A stretch of 64,000 nt of DNA from Lepraria neglecta (Eukaryota; Ascomycota; Lecanoromycetes; Lecanorales; Stereocaulaceae): positions 1,984,001-2,048,000 of the forward strand of contig CM065653.1 in NCBI GenBank assembly GCA_033220425.1, written 5' to 3'. A program made the translations under genes and the position numbers. The stretch's first letter is position 1. The number at the start of each line of letters is the position of its first letter. The notes beneath the pieces are model-generated. The model had not been told where the DNA came from. It ran no database searches and was given only the letters and a program-made list of their open reading frames with translations. Below, piece by piece: positions 34,117-44,063 of the stretch.

Positions 34117-35105
34117 AGGGATTCTCGGTGATATATGTCGGCTTCGATTCAAAAGTAATCACATGGACCATTGAATGCTACACTTGGCTCCACACGGGCT
34201 GACGTCCTATCTTTGGGCACCAATTGACGGTCGTTGACCCCAGCAGGTTTGCCATATCTCGGTGAAGATAGTCGATCGCTGCTTGGAGGTGACCCCGGGC
34301 AACCCGCACAGGAAAGGCAAATGCTGGCTTGGTGACCTAATCAGGACTGGATAGGATGGTGAACGCCATATTAGAAGTACCGACCAGGGTGTGGTATAGG
34401 GTCTGAACACGGTACGACGTGCGTAGGTTGCCCAATCCCCTGTTTTGGCTTATCCCAATTGGACCCTTCGCGCTGATCCTTGGTACTAGCACGGAGTGGT
34501 TCATCCGAGCATGTGAGAAGTTGTGAAACCGATCGAACTTACAGAGTGGAGTAGCTCTGTGTTCGTGATGGTTGGGATGAGAAGGACTTTGACAACATGC
34601 AGCTAGCCCTACGTTATTGGAGCACTTAGGTCTGGCTTGCCCGAGCAACATCTTTGCCAAATGATACAGATGTGAAGCTGTTATGCTAGTTTTCCGTGCT
34701 GTCTTCGTCGAATATTCTCCGTAGCTTCATGAAACTCGCATTGAAAAACATCGCCAGTCAGATGTGCAAATATTTAGGCATGGATGAAAGACTACCAGAA
34801 CACCCGATTCACTCTACGGTGTGTTGATTGACTAATCCATTGCCTTATGTGAATACTAATATGGGCGTGTTGGTGGAAATGGAAAGCACGAGGGGGATCC
34901 CGAGTATTGTCATATCTGGCACTTTCCTTCTCTGTCGGTTGCCACCAAAATGAATTCAGAACAAACATTGTGGCAAAGCATCGACAATCCTTTTCTAGAC
35001 CCCGAACTTGGAGGTTATCAGCCTCGAACACTGCCGTTGACTCTTTGATAAAAACCAGCAGAGCCTCCTATTCAACTTCTCACAATCAGCACTCTGCGTT
35101 TTAGA
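34117..35105. other. Intergenic, no gene
   Basis: Nearly 1 kb with no supported gene; short frames lack motifs. Confidence 0.45.
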
Positions 35106-36441
35106 ATGGATACTCCCCCCTCAATTGACTCAGATAGCGGGACTATGTCACCAACCAGCGACACTCACATGGCTTCTCCCCTACTTCGCCTCCCCGGAGA
35201 AGTCCGAAATATCATCTACGAAGACCTTTTCCTCTCGAAGGAACTGGATTTGAGGATTACCCCAGACCCTACCTAATCACGATGCAAGAGCGGTTGCGGG
35301 TCACGGACCTTAAATATAAGCAGCAGTCTACCATTTCTGAGGGTCTGCAAGCAAATTCACAGCGAAGGTGTTACGGTCCTCTACGGCGGTACGTATACCT
35401 TTTCAGGCTTGTAGCAACGAATTCTCCTGGGACTCGTCTTGTGACCCCTTCCGAACGTAGAACGATGATACTGACTCCGAAATCTAGGTCACATATTCTT
35501 CTTCAATGACGAAGCTCATGGCACGAAGAAATTTAGACTGCCCGGCCTCGACACAAAGCGTTCGCTCTGCGACTTCGCAACAATGTACTATTGGCTATGC
35601 TGCATCGGAACCTCAAATAGAGCCAAACTACGATGCCTCCATCTAGAATTTCGGAAGGGAAACTACTTGACGTATCCACACTATCGTGGTTCCGACCCCG
35701 AAAAGCTTCAGGACGGAAATTACATTGGTCAAGCATTGGAGCTGCTGTCCGAGTTCCACTTCATTCAAGGAATTTGCCTCTCATTCCGGCAAGGATGACC
35801 TTGTGAAATTCAACATCTTCTTCGCTAGCCAGGAGTTCCCACTACTTCAACGGTTGATGTTGATCCAAGGTATCCAGATTTTGGAGGCTGAGTCCATCGT
35901 AGGAGAGGAGCAAAAGCCGGTTTGTGACGGCCATGAGCTCGTAGCTTTTCCAAAAGCAAGTACTGAATGGCCATACCATGACCCGTTCGCCAACTTTTTG
36001 GATGCAAGATCATCGATGACAGCCCGCAGATACATGGATTTCGACGACATCGTTGATTCGTTGAAAGCCAAATTAACAGCAACGCAGACTCACACAGAGG
36101 AGATTGGTTCTTCGCCAGCTGCTACTCAGACTCTTGAGGCTATTGTCCGGGATAGAAAGATCGGGAACCCATTGTTGGCAAGCATGGATGATCGTCAAGG
36201 CACCGCTGCTTAATCCAAAGAGCAGTTAGAGAATCTCTTGGAGTCAACGAGAGAAATCGGGCGTTTCCAAGGCGAGATGGCGTTATCACAAGCTGAGATG
36301 AGGCATGTAAGAACGATGATCAAACAGATCGAAGGAGAAAAGACTCTAAGCCTATCCCAGACTCTTTCATGGTCAGGCATCTTTGTCCTTATGGCAGTCG
36401 CTGCTTGGGTGGCAATACCTTTTGGCGAAGCGAGTCACTGA
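35106..36441 (+). pseudogene. F-box-like gene with C-terminal membrane segment, broken
   Basis: From ATG 35106 the frame reads SPLLRLPGEVRNIIYEDLFL, the F-box-like start. TAA at 35274-35276 interrupts it, but the same frame goes on to FLRVCKQIHSEGVTVLYG, the conserved second block. An in-phase intron (35399-35487, GTACGT..TAG) leads to HIFFFNDEAHGTKKF. Near 35790 the frame shifts by one base into KDDLVKFNIFFASQEF. A second TAA at 36211-36213 is followed in frame by a coiled-coil-like part (SKEQLENLLESTREIGRFQG) and a C-terminal hydrophobic segment (WSGIFVLMAVAAWVAIPFG) ending at 36441. Both TAA fit CAA to TAA changes. Restoring none of it, I call it a pseudogene. Confidence 0.7.
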
Positions 36442-36510
36442 AACTGGTCTCTTCTCAGGTCAATATGAAAGTGGTGGAGCTTTTGAGATTATGTAAAAGC
36501 CATAGCAGGG

Positions 36511-37928
36511 TCAAGAAAGCCGTTGAATAACCTTGATCAAATCCGCCGTAACACCCATGGCAGTAACAGCGCCTCCAGCCCTGCAGATAATCATTAGCAA
36601 TCTGTACCTTCCAAAAGCAATCAAAGAAGGAAGAATCACCCAGCACCCTGCACAATCAACGGATTTGCCCCATATCTCTCAGTATAAAAGCTAATGATAT
36701 TATCACTCCCCTTCAGCCCCGCAATCGGATGTCCCTTATCAAATTTCTCCAATCCAACCTTCAGCGCCTTCTTCCCAACATCAATACTGCCCACAAACCT
36801 AACCACTTTCCCTTCTTTCACAGCTTCGTTCTTCACTTCCTCCATCGAGCTATCATACTGTGGCAATTTCTCCATGAACTTGTCACCGCTCTTGACGCTC
36901 TCGAGCTCAACGGGAATGAGACTCTGTACGGGGAAAGAGTCGGTGCTTTCGATCTCTAACCCGCAGATACGAGCCAGTATGACAAGTTTGCGCGCTACAT
37001 CCACGCCATTCAAATCGTCTCGAGGATCTGGCTCTGTGTATCCAGCTTCCTTCGCTTTTGCAACCTCTGCACTCCATTTCCCGCCCTTTCCATCCACAGG
37101 CGCGAAGTTGTTAAACAGGAAACTCATAGTCCCTGAAAACACACCCTCAATCTTCTGCACCTTATCCCCCGTATCAATGAGATCCTTAAGTGTAGAAATA
37201 ACAGGCAAACCCGCCCCAACAGACGACTCATGATACAACAATCCCCTAACCTGCCCCGGATACAGATGATGAAACGCCGCATCCTCAATCCTCTTCCACA
37301 ACCCCAAATACCCACTGAACCCCTTCTTATTAGGCGTCACAACACTGACCTCGCTATACAAGAACTGCGGGTAAAGATCCGCAACATCCTGATTACTAGT
37401 ATTATCAACAATGACACAGTGCCGGGGTGTCTTGTAGAAGAAGTTGGCAATCTGGTCATTATCGAGGGCTGGGGCGGTGGACTTTTCGAGATCGGCTTCC
37501 CATGTTTGGAAGGAAAGGGGCTTGGTGTGGTCTGGGGCGGCGAGGGATTTGGTGGAGCGAGCGACGAGGAGGAGGTGGATGTTGGGGTATTTAGGGGCTA
37601 TGGCTGCCAGCTGGTTGAGAAAGTGGCGTCCCACGCCGCCAGCGCCTGAGGATATCTAGTTAGGACATATTGAAGGGGGATGTTCTTTCTATATTCAGAA
37701 GAGAAAAACGGCGCAGTACGATTGTCGAAATTCCAGACAATGTTTTACAGCATTCAAAAGGGCTAGAGAAGCTCTCAACCACGAGTTCAAAACGAGCAGA
37801 TGAGCAGTGGGGGTTTTGCTTTTTCTCTCAATTAAACGAACAGTATCGGAGAACCAAAGCACAAACTCCAACTCAAGCCACTCACCTACGACAGCAATGT
37901 AGATTTGATTTAATTCCTCCCTAGGCAT
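36511..37928 (-). CDS. HOM6: Homoserine dehydrogenase
   Basis: Three exons (37928-37886, 37645-36640, 36580-36511; introns 240 and 59 bp, GTGAGT..CAG and GTGATT..CAG) encode 372 residues. The first splice rebuilds the NAD(P)-binding VVGAGGVGRHF (residues 13-23). TPNKKGFSG holds the conserved Lys near 121, ESSVGAGLPVI is the substrate loop, and EPDPRDDLNGVDVARK carries the Asp and Lys of the catalytic pair. The last tiny exon gives the family tail GAVTAMGVTADLIKVIQRL. The enzyme reduces aspartate semialdehyde to homoserine on the way to threonine and methionine, in the cytosol. It diverges from the CCDC174-like gene over 230 bp. Confidence 0.95.
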
Positions 37929-38158
37929 CTTGAAACGAATTATACAACTTCAAGATCAAGTTTAGATTTCAATCTCTGGAAGAACAGAAAGTTGATTTGG
38001 GACTCAGCCCTACGGCCCTTCACCTTTTGCTATTCAGCACTCACTCAAATCCCGCCAAAGCCCGCAATACAACATCATAACCAGTTAAAGCTCTCCACCT
38101 ACAGCATAGGCTTGACGCCAACTTTTACGTAACCTTTCCGCGTCCTCATTCTCCAGCT

Positions 38159-39175
38159 ATGACATCAAACTCATCCCTCTACGGCCTTCCCCGCGCCAAG
38201 TCGTCCAAGAAACCCCCACCCGCCAGCGCCAGCAACCTAGCCTTCACATCCACCCTCTCCTCTCTCCTCTCCGTTCCCTCCAATAAACCAACAACAGGCC
38301 GACCCCGCCCCTCAAAATTAACCAAGGACTCCATCTTCACAGCCCACAACAAAGGCACCAAAAAGCGCGCCCTAGCCGACATCTCAGACGATGGCCTTGC
38401 CCGCCCCCAATCCCATGCTCAGAGCTCAGAAGCCATCGATGCAGCTACATTACACCGCTCAAAGAGGAAGATGGAGGAGAAAGCCCGCTTGTACGCTTCT
38501 ATGAAGAGGGGAGATTACGTACCACCTAGTGATGGACGGGAAAATAAAGAAGAGAATGCGCTTGTGGATTTCGATAGGAAGTGGGCTGAGGATCAGGAAG
38601 CGGGGAGAGAGGCGAATTATGAGACTTCTTCTGATGATGGTGGGGATAGTGAGGAGGAGGAAATGGTGGAGTATGAGGATGAATTTGGACGGCAGCGGCG
38701 GGGTACGAGGGCTGAGGCTGCGAGAGAGCTTAGGATGAGGAACGCTCAGGCTTATGCAAAGGAAGAGCTGTCGCAGTACTCAGCGCGGCCTGACCGGCCG
38801 GATAATTTGATATATGGCGACACTGTTCAAGCTGCTGCTTTCAACCCCGACGAGCCGATTGCAGCACAGATGGAGAAATTGGCGAGAAAGAGAGATAGGA
38901 GTATGACGCCTCCTGAGGAAGTGCATTATGATGCTAGCAAAGAGGTCAGGAGTAAGGGTGTGGGTTTCTACAATTTCAGTAAGGATAGTGAAGGAAGGAA
39001 GAAGGAAATGGAGGCGTTAGAGCGGGAGAGAGCCGACACGGAGAGGGTTAGGCGGGAGAAGGAAGAGCGGAAGGAGAAGAAGAAGCGGGAGATTGAGGAG
39101 AGAAGGAGGATTATTGCTAATAAGAGGGGTGAAAAACTTGCGGATCGGTTTCTGGATAGCTTGGATGGTGTATGA
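38159..39175 (+). CDS. CCDC174-like (DUF4078) nuclear coiled-coil protein
   Basis: Intronless gene for 338 residues. Conserved blocks are KARLYASMKRGDYV (near 105-120), VDFDRKWAEDQE, EYEDEFGRQRRGTRAEA (near 170-186) and the DUF4078 signature GVGFYNFSKDSEGRKKEMEA (near 265-285), followed by a charged coiled coil (ERVRREKEERKEKKKREIEE). The human relative CCDC174 is linked to the splicing/exon-junction machinery; a nuclear RNA-related role is inferred. The ATG at 38159 starts a Ser/Pro-rich basic N-terminus. Confidence 0.85.
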   Translation: MTSNSSLYGLPRAKSSKKPPPASASNLAFTSTLSSLLSVPSNKPTTGRPRPSKLTKDSIFTAHNKGTKKRALADISDDGLARPQSHAQSSEAIDAATLHRSKRKMEEKARLYASMKRGDYVPPSDGRENKEENALVDFDRKWAEDQEAGREANYETSSDDGGDSEEEEMVEYEDEFGRQRRGTRAEAARELRMRNAQAYAKEELSQYSARPDRPDNLIYGDTVQAAAFNPDEPIAAQMEKLARKRDRSMTPPEEVHYDASKEVRSKGVGFYNFSKDSEGRKKEMEALERERADTERVRREKEERKEKKKREIEERRRIIANKRGEKLADRFLDSLDGV

Positions 39176-39716
39176 AATGCACATCATCTGGGGGGCAATG
39201 TCCCTTCGCAGTCGCCAAGGAAGCTTTCAGTTAAGCATAGATCGTGTTCTTTGACGCTGTTGTGGTGATAACGATGGCCCGATGCCTGCAAAATGTCACG
39301 GTGCCAACACCAAGAGCTCAGCATCTGACTGATACACCAGCCTAATATCTTGCCAAATGTGACAGTATCAATTCCAACCCCCTCCAAAGTTGAACAAAAT
39401 CTGTTGATTTGTCTACTGAAGGTGACTGCTTTGAGGAGTTGCCCTAAGTCAACTCGGTGCGAGATGCTCCAATGCGGTAGCATCAAGTAACAAAAAAAGA
39501 TTTAAGGAAATCGGAGTGGCAGCACGATTGATGTGTGAAATATTGGTCGATTCAATATGGTTGTCTTTCTTGTTGCTAGTCACTCCCATCTCGTCATCTC
39601 TACTTAAAAGACTGTCTCTCAAACCAAAGGCAATACTCCTCAACCATCAAACGCTCTCCCTCATCATGCCTATTTCCACGGCAAGGCACCAAGTTCTTGC
39701 TACCATACTTCATCGT
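39176..39716. other. Intergenic, no gene
   Basis: Convergent 3' flanks; nothing recognised. Confidence 0.45.
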
Positions 39717-40361
39717 TCAAAAGTTGACCGGAGTTGCTCTGCTGACCTGGTGAGGACGTCTGGTGTGCTCCATCAATCTGTCCTTTCGATAGCTGCTACA
39801 ATGGCATCCCTCAAGCTGACAGTGAAAGACTTCTGAATTCTTCTGGTGTTTCCTCATGTGACGATCAAGATCAGACTGGCAGCCGAAGCTGTGGTTGCAA
39901 ATCATACCGCCTGGACGATGCTCTGCCGCACGATTGACGCTGACAGTGTTGAGTCTATGGTCGATTGTGCGAGTAGGGCTCCATGGCAAAGCGCCCACAT
40001 GTAGCTCTGCTTATGGTAGTTGGAGGTAGCGACAGAAGCTGGAGTATCGCCGCCGGACGTTGCACGGGCGGCAGCGACGTTCTCGAAACGGCCCAAGGAG
40101 TCCAGGCTTTGGTGATTAAAATGAGTCTTGACATGGGAGACCAAGAGCTTCTCCAATAAAAAGGTCGCTTCGCAGCCTGGATAAAGGCAAATTGGGGTGA
40201 CAACTTTGCCTGGGATTTGGTAGGAGTTTCCGGCGCTGCTTCGGGTTCTCAGCTTGGTTTCAAGAGAAAAAACCTCACCCGCCATCAGTTGCAGCAGGAT
40301 TTTGCATGTGGTATGCGTCCTGCCACAAGCTGGATGCGGGATTGGTGGATCGGTGGTCCAT
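39717..40361 (-). pseudogene. C2H2 zinc-finger protein, frame-broken (tandem copy A)
   Basis: A start MDHRSTNPASSLWQDAYHMQ at 40361 resembles that of copy B at 41447. The frame then breaks near 40280 at a GGTGAG. A finger-like block CLYPGCEATFLLEKLLVSHV-KTH follows, then a second frame change near 40000. The final frame has two degenerate C2H2 fingers (CNHSFGCQSDLDRHMRKHQ and CHCSSYRKDRLMEHTRRPH) and ends at 39717. C2H2 spacing suggests a DNA-binding regulator. An intron at the GTGAGG could explain the first break; the second has no good splice sites. Confidence 0.55.
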
Positions 40362-40867
40362 GTTTGAAGATGGGGGCTGAAGGGTACAGCAGTGCAGAAG
40401 GGCGGAGGCTAAGGAGGGCGGGGACGAGAATGAACTAGTAATGAAGGGCAGGAAACTTTGAAAAGTCCCTGGGGCATAGCGATATCTTACAGACACAGTC
40501 CGAGTCTTCCTAAGCTTCATAGCGCCAATAATGAAAAGATGGTAATCCATGCAGACTCTTCTCCAATCGTCACTCTCCAAATTCTTCCGAAGACATTGGG
40601 TGATGAAGCCCCAAAACATCTGGGTCAGAGACAAGAATTTCGCCGATTGCAACGGGGTTGGAAATTCTCAGCATGGAACAGAAAGGAAACTGAAGTCATG
40701 AGGAACACAGTACAATATCGTGGCAAAGGTTGATGTTTGAGTCTGCTTCGCTAACCACTAAAACTGCTCTCCCCTCATTTCTGCCCTCGAAAGCCAAATG
40801 ATCTCTCCTCCCCATGCTCCGCTCCTGCTGATCTTACGCTTTTCGTAAAACATAGCTACCATTGACA
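40362..40867. other. Spacer between the two zinc-finger copies
   Basis: About 500 bp; presumably the promoter of copy A and 3' flank of copy B. Confidence 0.45.
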
Positions 40868-41447
40868 TCAAGCTGCCCCGGCAGACGGATGGCAACGCTT
40901 GACGTGAGCCTGCACCTTATCTTTCCTATAGCTTCCCTTGTACTTACAGCCTTGTACATGGCACTTAAAAGTCACTAGGTCGGGTTGATACTTTTTGGCA
41001 TGACGCTCAAGATCGGAAGGGCGGCTGAAACTTTGATTGCAGTCTGGACAAATTGGGCGGGGTAGCTGGGCCTGGTGGATCTGATTGATATTGTTTGCTG
41101 TAGCGAACCCCGTTGTAGGCGTAGCGATCCAGTTCTCTGTCAACGGAGCAGGTCCAAAATGATGAGAGGGCGTCGCCGATATTGTAGTTCTGACGATTGA
41201 AATCTGTGCTTGAGATGCCGAATGGAAAGAGGCTGTCATCGCTGTAGGCAGGCCAGGAGACCGCAAGGTTGGTGAATGCCTGAGTATTTTCGCTGATGCT
41301 GCTATGGTTGCCTGGATTCTCGAAGTGGACTCGCAAGTGGACATCTAATTGCTCAGAGGACTCGAAACGCGCGAGGCAGCCTAGGTGGAGAATAAAGGAT
41401 GCATCCTGCGTGAAGCTAGGGACGGCATTGGCCGAGCTTTGGTCCAT
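40868..41447 (-). pseudogene. C2H2 zinc-finger protein, frame-broken (tandem copy B)
   Basis: ATG at 41447 starts MDQSSANAVPSFTQDASFIL, with a partial finger CLARFESSEQLDVHLRVHF. This frame looks like protein until about GDALSSF (near 41160). The protein-like continuation GPAPLTENWIATPTTGFATA lies one base over and leads to two good C2H2 fingers, CPDCNQSFSRPSDLERHAKK and CKYKGSYRKDKVQAHVKRCH, ending at 40868. One extra base near 41165 explains the switch; no intron borders fit. Paralogous to copy A, same strand. Confidence 0.6.
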
Positions 41448-41888
41448 AGTCGTGGCTGGTGGATGGTGCGTACAGGAGGGCGGCGGCTGTATAGTAAGCC
41501 CGGCGGTGGAGGAGAAGGCTAGATTCCAAATGTCAAATCAGAGAGCACAAATTTCCGTGCAATGATCGTGAACAGCCGTAAGAGTTGAGGAGGGGATCAG
41601 AGAATCTTATAGATAGTGGATCATGGCCCTGTATTATGATCTACTCCGTGGCTGCTGTTGGCACCATGCCGCCCTATGTGCATCCTTAGATTCCGGGGTT
41701 GAGGCGCCCCATCTGCAATCCTGTCGCCGCTAGTATCGTAATAATTCTCTGATGCTCATCGTCATCACGAAAGTCGTCATCGCTATCGCTCTTTGTGGTG
41801 CGCAATGTTTCTCCACGACTTGTCTAGGGAGCGTCCAAGCTTTGTTGGGCGATGTACTGTGTTATTGGAAGTAAAAATAAACAAAACT
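41448..41888. other. Intergenic, no gene
   Basis: Promoter side of zinc-finger copy B and 3' flank of the MFS gene. Confidence 0.45.
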
Positions 41889-43560
41889 TCATTTTTCTTC
41901 TTTAGGCTTTGGATCCTGGGTTTCCTGACGGATAGCCTCAGCAGCCATTTCATTGAGCGTTTTCTCCCGCGCACTCTCATCATCAATCGCGCTGTCGGCC
42001 GGATCATCTGCGGCTTTCTCCTCGTCCTGATTACCGCTGCTTCTGTTTGGTCCCAGGTCAGTTCTCCTGATTCCCCATCCTCCTCTCCACCCTACCCAGC
42101 CTTTCTCCCGCGGCCCCTTAGCGAAGCAGAAAACCAATGCTAATCCAATGAATCCAACACTCGCGCTTCCACTTCTGATCCACCCACCCCTAGCATACAA
42201 GGTATTCCCGACGGATGTGCCCACCAGCTGCCCACAGAAGACGCTGACCATATACGCTGTGTTGACTCTATTCCTTGCCTTCGGCTCGATCGCGTAGATT
42301 GCGGTTCTATTTGCTATTTGCGAAGTCTGGAGCCCCAGGTCGATCATGAAGGCTTGAATGATCGACCCAGCGACAGTGAAGGTGCCTGTGTATGTACCGA
42401 TAATTATACCAGTGATGCAGATGAATTCTCCGAAGATCACGGAGTATAGGGGGACGATCTTATCAATGACGAGGCGGGAATAAGGGGGCCCAAAGCACAT
42501 TGCGAAGATGCCGATGAGAGCGAACAAGCCTATCGTGAGGGATGAATAGTCGTATGGAGGCGAAGACAGGAGAAAGGTGAGGGTTGTCCAATACGAGGTG
42601 AATGTCGAGGACGTGCAGAAGCCAACGAGACAGGCTTGTACGAGGACAGGATGCTTGAAGAGCATGGATATGATGCTCCAGAGCATCTTAAAATAGTTGA
42701 GTCCGTCCGGATTTGTGCTAGGATAGTCGGGCAGGAAGAACCAGAGAAGAATAAGGATGAGGTACTGGAGGGCCAAGGCCAGCCAATAGATGTTCCGCCA
42801 GGAAGTAAAATTGGTGAGAACGCCAGAGAGAACACGGGCAATCAGAATGCCAAGGAGGAGACCGGAGACTACGATCGACAGGGCGCTCGCACGTCGGTGG
42901 GGAGGAGCGAGGTCGCCAACCAGGGGCAGCACTGTCGGAATTGTCAATGACACACAGCTAGCCATATCAATTGGAGGCATCTCACTTAATTGCGGAGTCA
43001 CAGTGGTCAAGGAGGTCAGAAAAGTGAGGAAGATAAAGATAGGGAATGAGTCCGTAATGCAAAGACCAATCCTAGGTGGCACGGCGTCAGGGCAATAGGC
43101 TCTCTTGAGAATAGTTCGAATTGGCTTACCAAGCGGTGGCCGTAAACCACACCAGGAGCAGCACAAATGGTCTTCTTTTAAAGTGGTCTCCCAAGGGACA
43201 GAGACACAACAAACCCCCAGCATAGCCGGCTTGAGCAAGCGTAGGAATCAAGCTGACCCGTTCCTGATTCACGTGGAAATCATCTGCAAGCTTGTTTAGA
43301 ATTGGGTGATTATAATAAAGATTAGCAACCGTGAACGTGGCGGCGAACCCAAAAAGAAGGTTTAATGCCATTGAAAAGCCGAAAGGCTTTTCTGGATTGT
43401 AACGACATCGTTTAGGAGTATAGTTGATCAGCAGGTAAAACTTCCTCCGTATCGATTGCCCTGCTGCCGGTGATTCATAGCCGTGGGAGGGAGCTGGGGG
43501 CGCTGAAGTGTCCTCTTTTGTCGAAGATTCTGATGAGGGTTTGGAAGTTGGTGAAGACAT
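41889..43560 (-). CDS. MFS transporter (DHA1/MFS_1 type)
   Basis: Three exons (43560-43130, 43071-42986, 42931-41889; introns of 58 and 54 bp, GTAAGC..TAG and GTGAGA..CAG) encode 519 residues. After a polar Ser/Pro N-terminus, membrane helices begin near residue 65 (LNLLFGFAATFTVANLYYNH). AQAGYAGGLLCLCPLGDHFKRR is the loop 2-3 signature, shortened here by nothing. The second splice rebuilds VTPQLMLPLVGDLAPPHRRA, a hallmark of this family. The C-terminal tail is long, acidic and cytosolic (residues about 455-519). Probably an exporter or drug/proton antiporter at the plasma membrane; substrate unknown. All splice phases fit and no lesion is present. Confidence 0.85.
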
Positions 43561-44063
43561 TGTCGAATGTTAGCAGCAATGAGGTCTGTTAGAAGCAAGC
43601 ATTCATGGTCCCGTCAATCGTAAGTAGCACTAAATACCATTTACTTTCAAGAATTACAGAAGAAAAGTATCAGTATGGTGGCTCTTCAAACGTTTGAGGC
43701 CTCGGTTGCCGATCTCGGCAATGATGACGATACTCCTCGTTATCTCCGAGGGAAACCCCAATCGACATCGGCCAAAGAGGAAGGAGCATGGAAGCTTTCC
43801 TCGTTTCTGTCAAGGAAAGAGGAATCGACATTCTTCTGCATTTAGTCCCAACACCCTATGTCATTTGTCTAATGGGGGAACTTCCCCTGATGCTAAATGA
43901 TTACGTTTTTCGAAAGGAAAAAGGAAGCCTTGTAGCTGAAAATTGAGTTAGGTATCAAGCAGTACCTCAAACTTTTAAGCACTCACTCCTGTCTCAATAT
44001 GCACACCAGACCATCTTCATCGTTATTATCGTTACTGTCGTGGCGTTCGTCAAAGCATTCGTA
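43561..44063. other. Intergenic, no gene
   Basis: Promoter of the MFS gene and 3' flank of the 8-exon gene; nothing else seen. Confidence 0.45.
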
